Shown: one piece after another, positions 34,019 to 41,976 of the stretch
Numbering within the stretch: position 1 is the first letter of the stretch
How the letters are laid out: the number at the start of each line of letters is the position of its first letter
From: an uncultured Flavobacteriaceae bacterium
Lineage (GTDB): Bacteria > Bacteroidota > Bacteroidia > Flavobacteriales > Flavobacteriaceae
Length of the DNA: 57,587 bases
Direction: 5' to 3'
Assembly: GCA_938011315.1 (NCBI GenBank)
Contig: CALLUG010000016.1
Location: 1-57,587 of the forward strand
Notes under the pieces: model-generated
What the model was told of the DNA's origin: nothing
The model's input: the letters and a program-made list of their open reading frames with translations, nothing else
Databases searched by the model: none
Made by a program: the position numbers and the translations under genes

Positions 34019-34048
34019 CAAATATAACTTTTTTTATTTGAAATCCAA
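34019..34048 (-). promoter_or_regulatory. Bacteroidota promoter for the TonB receptor operon
   Basis: On the minus strand TTG (34048-34046), a 19-bp spacer and TATATTTG (34026-34019) match the consensus. The ATG follows 26 bp later. Confidence 0.65.
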
Positions 34049-34076
34049 CGCCTTGTTTTACTAGGTTATGGTAACT

Positions 34077-35045
34077 TTAGTATCCCAATTTCTCTCTAAC
34101 GCGCTGTAACACTACATTTGCTACTTGTTTTGCTTTTTCTGCACCAAGTACCAAAACATCATCAACTTTATGTAAGTGTTCCATATAGTAATTGTAGCGT
34201 ATTCTTTCTTCAGAAAATTTTGTGATTAATAATTCATACAAAGCTTGTTTTGCGTGACCATAGCCATAGTTGCCTTTTTCGTAGTTTGCTTTCATTTCTG
34301 CAATTTGTGAAGGGCTGGCAATAAGTTTGTAAATTGAAAAGCAATTACAGGTTTCCCAATTTTTTGGTGCTTCTAAGGGGGTGCTGTCTGTTGTAATACT
34401 CATAATTTGTTTACGTAATTGCTTGTCTGGTAAAAACAGATTAATAGTATTTTGTTTGCTTTTACTCATTTTAGATCCATCTGTTCCCGGAACGTACATG
34501 GTTTCTTGTTTTAGATCGGCTTCAGGAATAATAAAAGTATCCCCCATTTGGGTATGAAACCTAGCGGCAACGTCTCTAGTCATTTCAATATGCTGTAATT
34601 GATCTTTTCCTACAGGAATAGTATTGGCGTCGTATAACAAAATATCGGCAGCCATTAGCATTGGGTAACTAAATAACCCCGAATTGACATCCTCTAGCCT
34701 GTCAGCTTTATCTTTAAAACTATGGGCTAATGTTAAACGCTGATAGGGAAAAAAGCAGCTTAAATACCAAGAGAGTTCTGTAACTTGAGGCACATCACTT
34801 TGTCTGTAAAAAACAGTTTTTGAAACGTCTAAACCAAAAGCCAACCATGCTGCAGCTGTGGCATAGGTGTTTTGCTTAAGCGTAGCAGCATCTTTAATTT
34901 GAGTTAAGGAGTGCATATCTGCAATAAACAGAAAGGAATCGTTTTTTGGCAGATTACTCATCGTTATTGCAGGAATAATAGCGCCTAATAAGTTTCCTAA
35001 ATGTGGAGTTCCTGTACTTTGTATTCCTGTTAAAATTCTTGCCAT
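34077..35045 (-). CDS. trpS: Tryptophanyl-tRNA synthetase
   Basis: A 322-residue class Ic aminoacyl-tRNA synthetase that charges tRNA-Trp. The HIGH-type motif appears as 'GIQSTGTPHLGNLLGA' (residues 7-22) and the KMSKS loop as 'GTDGSKMSKSKQN' (about 184-196). 'ADILLYDANTIPVGKDQLQH' is also typical. The length is standard for bacterial TrpRS. It has a full promoter at 35097-35127. Its 3' end lies just after the TonB receptor promoter region, so it is probably monocistronic. Confidence 0.98.
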   Translation of the reverse strand: MARILTGIQSTGTPHLGNLLGAIIPAITMSNLPKNDSFLFIADMHSLTQIKDAATLKQNTYATAAAWLAFGLDVSKTVFYRQSDVPQVTELSWYLSCFFPYQRLTLAHSFKDKADRLEDVNSGLFSYPMLMAADILLYDANTIPVGKDQLQHIEMTRDVAARFHTQMGDTFIIPEADLKQETMYVPGTDGSKMSKSKQNTINLFLPDKQLRKQIMSITTDSTPLEAPKNWETCNCFSIYKLIASPSQIAEMKANYEKGNYGYGHAKQALYELLITKFSEERIRYNYYMEHLHKVDDVLVLGAEKAKQVANVVLQRVREKLGY

Positions 35046-35096
35046 ATCTTGTTAAGTATAAACGAAAATAATATTGGTTAAAGTTAAAATTAAAAA

Positions 35097-35127
35097 CAAA
35101 GGTAACTGTTTTGTTAAGATAGCTCAA
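35097..35127 (-). promoter_or_regulatory. Bacteroidota promoter for trpS
   Basis: On the minus strand TTG (35127-35125), a 20-bp spacer and TACCTTTG (35104-35097) match the consensus. The trpS ATG follows 51 bp later. The element sits in the 106-bp gap shared with the divergent plsC. Confidence 0.65.
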
Positions 35128-35151
35128 TTAATTTAATTAGTTTTGAACAGT

Positions 35152-35886
35152 ATGATACTCATAAGATATCTTTTTTGGATTTTTTACAGATTGTGGTTTT
35201 ATATTATGGTTATTCTACCTATTATCTTTCTTTTTCCATTACTTTTTATATCGATATTAAAACAACGTTGGTATCCCTTTTTTTTTAAACTCGCAAGGCT
35301 ATGGGCTAAATTTATTTTGGTAGGTATGGGCTTGTTCTGGACAATAGACAAGCAGCAGAGTTTGCAAAAAGGGAAGAGCTATATGCTTATTGCTAATCAT
35401 AGTTCTATGATAGATATTATGCTAATGTTGGTTTGCATAAAAAACCCTTTTGTATTTGTTGGCAAAAAGGAGTTGGCTAGTATACCATTATTTGGCTTTT
35501 TTTTTAAAAGGACTTGCATCATGGTAGATCGCAGTAGTTTGGAAAGTAGAAAAGCTGTTTTTTTGGAAGCTCAAAAACGATTAAAGTTAGGATTAAGTAT
35601 TTGTATTTTCCCCGAAGGTGGTGTGCCAAAGAGTTCAGTGTTTTTAGACCACTTTAAGCACGGTGCTTTTAAGCTTGCAATAGATCATCAAATCCCTATT
35701 GTACCATTAAGTTTTTTAGATAACAAAAAACGGTTTTCATATACTTTTTTCAGTGGTATTCCTGGCAGGGTACGAGCTGTTATCCATCCTTTTATAGAAA
35801 CAAATGGCTTAGCTAGTAGCGACTTTGAGCTGCTTAACAAAAAAGCAAGGCACATTATATTAACAAGCCTAAAACAACAAATGTAA
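35152..35886 (+). CDS. plsC: 1-acyl-sn-glycerol-3-phosphate acyltransferase
   Basis: A 244-residue membrane-associated acyltransferase that converts lysophosphatidic acid to phosphatidic acid. Two hydrophobic helices lie at about 10-36 and 50-64. The catalytic HX4D box is His83 to Asp88 in 'LIANHSSMIDIMLM', the second motif is around 'TCIMVDRSS', and the third is 'ICIFPEGGVPKSS' (FPEG). The ATG at 35152 starts the first helix; an upstream TTG frame adds three residues only. It is divergent from trpS. Downstream is a terminator shared with the NTF2-like gene. PlsC homologues can also acylate other lipids; the exact acceptor is not fixed. Confidence 0.9.
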   Translation: MILIRYLFWIFYRLWFYIMVILPIIFLFPLLFISILKQRWYPFFFKLARLWAKFILVGMGLFWTIDKQQSLQKGKSYMLIANHSSMIDIMLMLVCIKNPFVFVGKKELASIPLFGFFFKRTCIMVDRSSLESRKAVFLEAQKRLKLGLSICIFPEGGVPKSSVFLDHFKHGAFKLAIDHQIPIVPLSFLDNKKRFSYTFFSGIPGRVRAVIHPFIETNGLASSDFELLNKKARHIILTSLKQQM

Positions 35887-36000
35887 ATGTGTAGAAACAA
35901 CACCTTTTGTTGAGTATAGCTTAATAACTGTTGTGTTAACTTGCCTAATAAGTAGCTTATTTTAAAGAACAATTGGTCTTAACCCAATACGGATTGAAAC

Positions 36001-36042
36001 AAAAAAAGGAGCCGTCTAGAGGTTTCTTAGACAACTCCCTTT
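36001..36042 (-). terminator. Intrinsic terminator after the NTF2-like gene
   Basis: GGAG and GTCTA pair with TAGAC and CTCC across a short bulge and loop, and the minus strand continues with seven Ts. It lies 27 bp after the NTF2-like stop on the minus strand; the plus strand has only a TTTT tail. Confidence 0.65.
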
Positions 36043-36068
36043 TGATAAGAGTTAAAATTTATTTTTTA

Positions 36069-36425
36069 CTATGAATGGTAATAACGTTCTCTGTAAATTT
36101 TACCGTCTTTCCACTCTGTAGCCACAGCTTGCTCTGAAAGCATTGTGCTTCCATCTTTTAGTTTTAACTCCATTTCTGCAGTGTAGAAAGAATAATTGCC
36201 CTGTACAGCCATATCTTTTACATCATAGCGTACAAATTCTTCTAGCTGATTATTAATAAAGTCATTTTCAAAGTCGAGATTAAACTGCTTTCCTTTTTTG
36301 GGAGCGTTATTACCCTCTCTTAGTTCAACATCATCATGAAGGTAAGTTTCCATAGCTTCGATAAACTTAGCTTCGGCTAATAACTCATGGATGTGTTTTA
36401 AGTTTTTTTCTATTTGATTTTCCAT
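36069..36425 (-). CDS. SnoaL/NTF2-like small protein
   Basis: A 118-residue cytoplasmic protein with the cone-shaped alpha+beta NTF2/SnoaL-like fold: helix 'IEKNLKHIHELLAEAKFIEA', 'METYLHDDVELREGNNAPKK', and strands 'VKDMAVQGNYSFYTAEMELK', 'GSTMLSEQAVATEWKDGKIY' and 'RERYYHS'. Such proteins are often steroid-isomerase-like enzymes or ligand-binding factors; no catalytic residue can be assigned here. It stands alone between a terminator and a 302-bp gap. The stop is followed by a good intrinsic terminator. Confidence 0.75.
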   Translation of the reverse strand: MENQIEKNLKHIHELLAEAKFIEAMETYLHDDVELREGNNAPKKGKQFNLDFENDFINNQLEEFVRYDVKDMAVQGNYSFYTAEMELKLKDGSTMLSEQAVATEWKDGKIYRERYYHS

Positions 36426-36727
36426 TGTTTTAAATTTAAAATGTATATTTAATATTAAAGTATTTTAATTTATAAATGATAATTTTTTGGTTATATTTTA
36501 TAAAAAAATAATGACAAATATAAAGTCTTAATTTGAATAATGAAATGGACAAAAGTTTTCTTCAACTTTGATTATTGATAAAGGTTATTTGTTCTTTATT
36601 GTTTTATGACATACGAATTAGTTTGCATCAATATAGTTTGTAATGAATGTAAACAGTGCTGCGTTTTTAAAGATATGCACTGTAAGGCAAATAGTAAATA
36701 AAACCAACAAAACTTTGTAACTATAGG
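36426..36727. other. AT-rich gap, nothing recognised
   Basis: 302 bp between the NTF2-like gene and the MscS gene. It holds a TATATTTG box at 36515-36522 on the minus strand, which could be the -7 element for the NTF2-like gene, but TTG is 27 bp away. No coding frame or RNA structure stands out. Confidence 0.4.
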
Positions 36728-37534
36728 TTATAACTTGCGCTGAATCTCAACTTGTATAGGATACGGAATTTCTATACCTGCTTTGTCCAATTCTATTTTG
36801 CAGTTTTCTATAGTTTTAAAATAAACGTCCCAATAATTTTCTGGACTTGCCCATGGTCTTACTTTGTAGTTTACAGAGCTATCTGCAAGTTCTCCCATGT
36901 TTACAGTAGGTGCTGGTGTTTTTAGGACTTTATCTTGTAGGGTCATTGCTCGCATTAAGGCTTCTTTTGTTTCTTTGATATCGGCGTCGTAAGAAACCCC
37001 AATGGTTAAGTCAATACGTAATTGACCTAATTGAGTATAATTTGTGATAGTTCCGTTAGATAACACACCATTGGGTAAAATAATTTGTTTATTGTCTGGA
37101 GAAGCTAGTTTAGTTGTAAAAATTTGTATTTCTGTAACAACGCCTAAAACCCCTTGAGCTTCGATAAGGTCTCCAATTTTAAAAGGTTTGAATAGCATAA
37201 TAATAACGCCTCCTGCAAAGTTAGATAAAGAGCCTTGCAAGGCTAAACCCACGGCTAAACCTGCCGCGGCAAGTATTGCCGCAAAAGAGGCAGTGTTAAT
37301 ACCCAATTGCCCTAAAATAATAACAATGAGTAAAACTAATAGTGCTGTTCTTACAAGGTTAGATAAAAACTTTTCTAGGGTCGAGTCAATACTTTTATTT
37401 TTTTGAAGGGCTTTTGTAAACAGCTTCATTATTTTTGATAGTATCCATTTTCCTACAAACCATATTACAATAGCTGTGATAATTTTTAAGCCATAGGTTA
37501 TGGCAATATCAATCCATTTTTGATACTCTTTCAT
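36728..37534 (-). CDS. mscS: MscS-family mechanosensitive channel
   Basis: A 268-residue small-conductance mechanosensitive channel. Three hydrophobic helices lie at about residues 14-36, 55-75 and 80-115; the third has the Ala/Gly-rich pore helix 'AAILAAAGLAVGLALQGSLS' with the family's 'LQGSLSNFAGGVIIM'. The C-terminal beta domain carries 'PFKIGDLIEAQGVLGVVTEI' and 'PNGVLSNGTITNYT'. The ATG at 37534 (MKEYQKW) was chosen; the frame extends 24 residues upstream but those would place a hydrophobic patch before the natural first helix. A TAATTTTG box lies 18 bp before this ATG. The gap of 299 bp to the MBL gene upstream holds nothing recognised. Confidence 0.92.
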   Translation of the reverse strand: MKEYQKWIDIAITYGLKIITAIVIWFVGKWILSKIMKLFTKALQKNKSIDSTLEKFLSNLVRTALLVLLIVIILGQLGINTASFAAILAAAGLAVGLALQGSLSNFAGGVIIMLFKPFKIGDLIEAQGVLGVVTEIQIFTTKLASPDNKQIILPNGVLSNGTITNYTQLGQLRIDLTIGVSYDADIKETKEALMRAMTLQDKVLKTPAPTVNMGELADSSVNYKVRPWASPENYWDVYFKTIENCKIELDKAGIEIPYPIQVEIQRKL

Positions 37535-37833
37535 TGTGTGATGTTTTAAAGCAAAATTAAAAAAGTAAATATAAAAAATACTGAGTTTGAACCCTACATT
37601 AGACATATCTTTTTCAGTAATAAAATTTACCTAAGTACATTGAGACATTTATGGCTTATATTATAGTGTTAAGGCAACCTGTTTTTAATATCTTTTAAAT
37701 AATTGGTATCATAACATCACTAGATATTGAATCAAAACAATGAAATACGCCATTTTTTGACATTAAATCGAACTTCTAACAAAATGGTAGCAACAAGTCT
37801 ATTACACGAGGATAGTACTCAGGTCAAATAGTA

Positions 37834-38724
37834 TTAATTTTCTTTAAGACTTTTATAGTATGTTCGTCTTATAACATTACTTTTTATAAATCCGTTACCA
37901 AAACCTAAATCATCGTAAACTTTGGTTAGCGAGGCATCGGCAGCAACTTCTTCTTCTGTTTTTCCTTTTGCAATTTCGGCGTTAATAATGGTTTTTAACC
38001 CTTCTAACATTTCTAAAAAAGCACTGTACTCTGCTTTGTTAGATTGCGACCCATGTCCAGGAATAATTTTAGTAGCATCATTAACCACTAGCAATCCTCT
38101 TCTTGCAGCTTCAATATAGCCGTTAACACTACCTCCAGAGTTTAGATCAATAAAAGGGTAACTTCCCTTAAAATAGGTGTCGCCCGTGTGTAGTACGTTA
38201 CTTTCTGTAAAATAAAGTAACACATCGCCATCTGTATGGGCATTACTAATATGAAAAATGGCAACATCCTCATCGTTTACGGTAATATTTAACTTATCGT
38301 TAAAGGTAATAACAGGAAGCGCTTCTTTTGATCGGTAATCACCTTGTCTGTTTGGGGTGTTTTTAATCCGTTTTTTAACATTATTGTGAGCAATAATAGT
38401 TGTTCCTAGTTTTGCCATATTTTCATTACCCCCAGTGTGGTCTCCATGCCAATGAGTATTTACTAAAAACCGTATAGGTTTATCGCTAAGTTTTGTTATT
38501 GCTGTAATAATTTTGTTACTTAATGGTGCAAATTGGTCGTCTATAACAAACACTTCTTTAGCACCGATGGCGACACCAATATTTCCACCAGCGCCCTTAA
38601 GCATATATACGTTTTCGGTGAGTTTTATGGTTTCGATTTCAACCTTATCAAAGCGGTTTTGTGCTAGTAAAACAGGCATGAAACATAGCGTAAAGAAGAA
38701 AGTTGATAGCGTTTTTTGTATCAT
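37834..38724 (-). CDS. Secreted MBL-fold metallohydrolase
   Basis: A 296-residue protein with a signal peptide cleaved after about residue 21 (VLLAQ). The metallo-beta-lactamase motif is HWHGDH at 91-96 (His91, His93, Asp95, His96). Further ligands are visible in 'ISNAHTDGDVLLYF' (about 160-170), 'HTGDTYFKG', and 'IIPGHGSQSNKAEY'. The fold binds two metal ions; family members hydrolyse many esters and beta-lactams. The sequence resembles periplasmic MBL proteins of Bacteroidota, not a proven carbapenemase. It is monocistronic, divergent from the ctaB operon. Confidence 0.9.
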   Translation of the reverse strand: MIQKTLSTFFFTLCFMPVLLAQNRFDKVEIETIKLTENVYMLKGAGGNIGVAIGAKEVFVIDDQFAPLSNKIITAITKLSDKPIRFLVNTHWHGDHTGGNENMAKLGTTIIAHNNVKKRIKNTPNRQGDYRSKEALPVITFNDKLNITVNDEDVAIFHISNAHTDGDVLLYFTESNVLHTGDTYFKGSYPFIDLNSGGSVNGYIEAARRGLLVVNDATKIIPGHGSQSNKAEYSAFLEMLEGLKTIINAEIAKGKTEEEVAADASLTKVYDDLGFGNGFIKSNVIRRTYYKSLKEN

Positions 38725-38808
38725 AATTTAACTTTGTTTAACATAGATATTGGTCGTTATTGTACAATTTACTTTCACTTAATGTATTAAGTAATTAAAT
38801 TTAATAAG

Positions 38809-38816
38809 TATCTTTG
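38809..38816 (+). promoter_or_regulatory. -7 box before ctaB
   Basis: TATCTTTG lies 31 bp before the ATG at 38847. It argues against an upstream TTG start at 38814, which would lie inside the box. No TTG at the usual spacing upstream. Confidence 0.5.
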
Positions 38817-38846
38817 CAGTCGCAAAATAATAGCAATACAAAAGTA

Positions 38847-39743
38847 ATGTTGAGTACTGCAAATTCTTCAATAACGGTAGCTACTATAGTTTCTAATTTT
38901 AAGGAAATTACTAAAATGAGGTTGTCGTTAAGTGTCGTATTTTCGTCACTAGCAGGCTATTTACTAGCAGCAGATACAGTAAATTTTTATACGATACTAC
39001 TGTTAGCTTTTGGAGGCTATTTTATGGTAGGTGCTTCTAATGTGTATAACCAAATTATAGAGCGTGACCTAGATGCTTTAATGCAACGTACTAAAAACAG
39101 ACCGATACCTACTAGCAGAATTTCTGTAAACCAAGCATTTACGCTGGCAGTAACCTTTACAATTTTGGGCATTGCCATCTTGTACATCATAAACCCCAAG
39201 ACGGCAATGTTTGGGGCCATTTCAATTGTTTTATACACAAGTGCTTATACACCGTTAAAAACAAAAACTCCTCTGTCTGTATTTGTTGGCGCAATACCGG
39301 GAGCAATTCCGTTTATGTTAGGTTGGGTTGCTGCAACAAATAAGTTTGGTATAGAACCAGGGATATTATTTATGTTACAGTTTTTTTGGCAATTTCCTCA
39401 TTTTTGGGCTATTGGTTGGATGCTGCACGACGATTACAAAAAAGCAGGGATAAATATGTTGCCAACAAGAGGTCGAAATAAGGCAGCAGTTGTACAAATT
39501 ATACTATATACGGCTTGGACGATACTGGTTTCTGTATTACCCGTTTTTGGGTTTACAGGACAGCTACACCTTACTATAATTGGGGCTATAATTGTACTGT
39601 TATTAGGATTAGGAATGTTATATTTTGCATTGCAATTATTTAAAAAAATGACGGTATTGGCAGCAAGGCATTTAATGTTAGCTAGTGTCGCTTATATTAC
39701 TTTAGTGCAAATAATATATGTTTTAGATAAGTTTATAAGGTAA
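38847..39743 (+). CDS. ctaB: Heme o synthase (protoheme IX farnesyltransferase)
   Basis: A 298-residue membrane enzyme of the UbiA prenyltransferase superfamily that farnesylates heme b to heme o for the heme-copper oxidases. The prenyl-diphosphate motif 'NVYNQIIERDLDALMQRTKN' lies at about 65-84, and the second Asp motif is 'GWMLHDDYKKAGINMLP'. About eight hydrophobic helices are evident. ATG 38847 was chosen because the longer frame starts within the -7 box TATCTTTG. It is the first gene of the oxidase assembly cluster: the next gene starts 2 bp after its stop. Confidence 0.95.
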   Translation: MLSTANSSITVATIVSNFKEITKMRLSLSVVFSSLAGYLLAADTVNFYTILLLAFGGYFMVGASNVYNQIIERDLDALMQRTKNRPIPTSRISVNQAFTLAVTFTILGIAILYIINPKTAMFGAISIVLYTSAYTPLKTKTPLSVFVGAIPGAIPFMLGWVAATNKFGIEPGILFMLQFFWQFPHFWAIGWMLHDDYKKAGINMLPTRGRNKAAVVQIILYTAWTILVSVLPVFGFTGQLHLTIIGAIIVLLLGLGMLYFALQLFKKMTVLAARHLMLASVAYITLVQIIYVLDKFIR

Positions 39744-39745
39744 CT

Positions 39746-40327
39746 ATGGATTTAACACAAGGATCATTAGAACAAAAAAAAGGACGCGCAAAAAAAATGA
39801 TGCTTTGGTTTGGCATTATCTCTTTAATTATGTCTTTTGGAGGGCTTACAAGTGCCTTTATTGTAAGTAGCCAAAGGGAAGATTGGTTGAGAGACTTTGT
39901 GTTGCCAATAGCCTTTACAATAAGTCTAGTTGTTATTATATTAAGTAGTATTACATTTATTTTAGCCAAACGGGCTTTAAAGCAAGGTAAAGCACTACAA
40001 ACAAGTGTCCTTTTATTACTAACCTTAGTCTTGGGTATTACCTTTATTATTTGTCAGTTTTTAGGATTCTCCCAAATTATTCAGTTAGGATATAATTTTA
40101 CAGGACCAACGAGTAATATTACAATGTCTTATATATTTCTAATAGCATTTGTGCATATTTTGCATGTTATGGCTGGTTTAGTTTGCTTAATTGTTGTGAT
40201 ATACAATCATTTTAAAGAAAAATATACCTCAAAAAAAATGCTAGGATTAGAACTCGCTGCAAGCTTTTGGCATTTTGTAGATATTTTGTGGGTGTATTTA
40301 TTTTTCTTTTTATACTTTATGCGTTGA
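39746..40327 (+). CDS. Heme-copper oxidase subunit III (first copy)
   Basis: A 193-residue membrane protein with five hydrophobic helices, the short form of cytochrome c oxidase subunit III. Typical features are 'GGLTSAFIVS', 'TFIICQFLGFSQIIQLGYNF', 'VHILHVMAGLVCLIVV' with the conserved His pair and 'ASFWHFVDILWVYLFFFLY' at the C-terminus. It directly follows ctaB (2 bp), so it is cotranscribed. Subunit III stabilises the catalytic subunit I, which is not present in this window. The gene is followed by a longer second subunit III gene. Confidence 0.9.
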   Translation: MDLTQGSLEQKKGRAKKMMLWFGIISLIMSFGGLTSAFIVSSQREDWLRDFVLPIAFTISLVVIILSSITFILAKRALKQGKALQTSVLLLLTLVLGITFIICQFLGFSQIIQLGYNFTGPTSNITMSYIFLIAFVHILHVMAGLVCLIVVIYNHFKEKYTSKKMLGLELAASFWHFVDILWVYLFFFLYFMR

Positions 40328-40451
40328 TAATTAGCTGATTATTGTTAAAAACAAATCAGATTGTAATGACTATAAAAATTAAGTATTGAATATTTCTTTA
40401 AAAGAAGAAATTGATTATTTTTGTCTAATTTTTAAAAACAAAATTCATTTT

Positions 40452-41450
40452 ATGGATAACACAGTAGCAAGTGCTAAAACACAAGATCAACCTTGGGCTG
40501 GTGGTGTAAAGCCATTAAAGGCTAGCTACGGAAAGATGATGATGTGGTTTTTCATTGTTTCCGATGCCTTAACGTTTTCAGGGTTTTTAGCAGCCTATGG
40601 GTTTTCAAGATTCAAGTTTATAGATTATTGGCCAATAGCCGATGAGGTATTTACTCACATTCCATTTTTTCATGGCAACTATCCAATGATATATGTGGCT
40701 TTCATGACTTTTGTCCTAATTATGTCCTCTGTAACTATGGTACTAGCCGTAGATGCAGGACACCAAATGAAAAAATCAAAAGTAACTTGGTATCTATTTT
40801 TTACCATTATAGGAGGTCTTGTTTTTGTGGGTTCTCAAGCTTGGGAGTGGAAAACATTTATCCAAGGAGATTACGGTGCTGTTCAAACTAAAGGTGGAAA
40901 TATTCTTCAGTTTGGTGAGTACGTTTCTAAAGACGGAGAGCAAGTATTTAAGCGTGTTGCACTAAGAGATATTGCTGTAGTACAACATAAAGACAGAGTA
41001 CAGCACAAGAGGAAAAACGGACTTTGGTTTGTAGGAGAGAGTAGCCTGCCTAGTTACAATGTTAGTGAAGTTATTGCTGGGGTACAAGCTAATGAAAATG
41101 TGCTTGTAAGAACACAAGAGTTAAACGATGAAGGTAAAAAAATAGTGCTGTCTCGCTTAGAGTCATTACGCATGCTTAAAGACAATGGAAAGGCAGTAGT
41201 AGAAGGCGCTAACCTTAAAGTTAATGAGTATGGATCCCCACTATTTGCCGATTTCTTTTTCTTTATTACAGGGTTTCACGGTTTTCACGTATTCTCTGGA
41301 GTGCTAATTAACATTATTATTTTCTTTAATGTAATTTTAGGAACTTACGAAAAAAGAAGGAGTTATGAGATGGTCGAAAAAGTTGGCCTATATTGGCACT
41401 TTGTAGATTTAGTATGGGTATTTGTATTTACATTCTTTTACCTAGTATAA
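40452..41450 (+). CDS. Heme-copper oxidase subunit III (second copy, with large insertion)
   Basis: A 332-residue subunit III. The N-terminal helices 'MMMWFFIVSDALTFSGFLAA' and 'FMTFVLIMSSVTMVL' and the C-terminal 'TGFHGFHVFSGVLINIIIFF' and 'LYWHFVDLVWVFVFTFFYLV' match the family. Between them, after 'VGSQAWEWKTFIQ', about 130 hydrophilic residues (roughly 140-270) form an extra-membrane insertion before the 'PLFADFFFFITGFHG' helix. ATG 40452 was chosen over a TTG 66 bp earlier because the latter's peptide shows no family similarity and a TATTTTTG box lies between (40416-40423). The pair of subunit III genes is a recurrent feature of Bacteroidota oxidase clusters. Confidence 0.9.
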   Translation: MDNTVASAKTQDQPWAGGVKPLKASYGKMMMWFFIVSDALTFSGFLAAYGFSRFKFIDYWPIADEVFTHIPFFHGNYPMIYVAFMTFVLIMSSVTMVLAVDAGHQMKKSKVTWYLFFTIIGGLVFVGSQAWEWKTFIQGDYGAVQTKGGNILQFGEYVSKDGEQVFKRVALRDIAVVQHKDRVQHKRKNGLWFVGESSLPSYNVSEVIAGVQANENVLVRTQELNDEGKKIVLSRLESLRMLKDNGKAVVEGANLKVNEYGSPLFADFFFFITGFHGFHVFSGVLINIIIFFNVILGTYEKRRSYEMVEKVGLYWHFVDLVWVFVFTFFYLV

Positions 41451-41477
41451 AATAAATAAGACAAATCACTTTAAAAC

Positions 41478-41921
41478 ATGGCAGATCACGCACATAAGTT
41501 AGAAATATTTAGGGGCTTAGTTAAGTTTAAATCCAATATCCAAAAAATTTGGGGTGTTTTATTGTTTTTAACAATTATTACCTTAATAGAAGTTGTTCTT
41601 GGAATTTATAAACCAAGCATTCTAGAAACCCCTTTAATGACACCTTTTGAAGGTGGCTTTTTTGCAACCATAGGAAATATTATATTTTCTGGGTTAATCT
41701 ATATGAAACCACTTAACTTAATATTTATTTTACTAACTATAGTAAAAGCATATTATATTACTTGGGATTTTATGCACATGAGAGATGAAACCTCTGGATT
41801 ACGCAAAATGGTAGTTTGGACAGCAGTATTTTTAATATGCTATTTAATATTTATTCTCCTACAAGAAGGCGGATATATAGAAGGCGTTTATACCAATGGC
41901 TATATAAAACGAGACTTTTAG
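41478..41921 (+). CDS. Cytochrome c oxidase subunit IV (caa3-type)
   Basis: A 147-residue membrane protein of the 'cytochrome C oxidase subunit IV' family, with three hydrophobic helices and the conserved 'YYITWDFMHMRDETSGLRKM'. It assists stability of the CuA/heme-copper complex and is found next to subunit III in Bacteroidota. The gene lies 27 bp after the second subunit III gene. Its stop is followed by an intrinsic terminator at 41939-41974, so it may be the end of the ctaB transcript. Confidence 0.88.
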   Translation: MADHAHKLEIFRGLVKFKSNIQKIWGVLLFLTIITLIEVVLGIYKPSILETPLMTPFEGGFFATIGNIIFSGLIYMKPLNLIFILLTIVKAYYITWDFMHMRDETSGLRKMVVWTAVFLICYLIFILLQEGGYIEGVYTNGYIKRDF

Positions 41922-41938
41922 AACCACAGGCATTACTT

Positions 41939-41974
41939 AAAGACGGTTTTTGAAACCGTCTTTTTTATTTTTTT
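41939..41974 (+). terminator. Strong intrinsic terminator directly before the next gene
   Basis: AAAGACGGTTT (41939-41949) and AAACCGTCTTT (41953-41963) form a perfect 11-bp stem with a 3-nt loop, followed by T-runs up to 41974. The next start codon lies only 2 bp after the T-run, so transcription of that gene needs read-through or a promoter inside this segment. Confidence 0.85.
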
Positions 41975-41976
41975 AT

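Noticed and set aside
37834-38724. MBL hydrolase as an acquired beta-lactamase resistance gene
   Set aside because: The MBL motif is general to many hydrolases, the gene sits in a core-looking region, and no resistance-specific residues can be assigned by eye.
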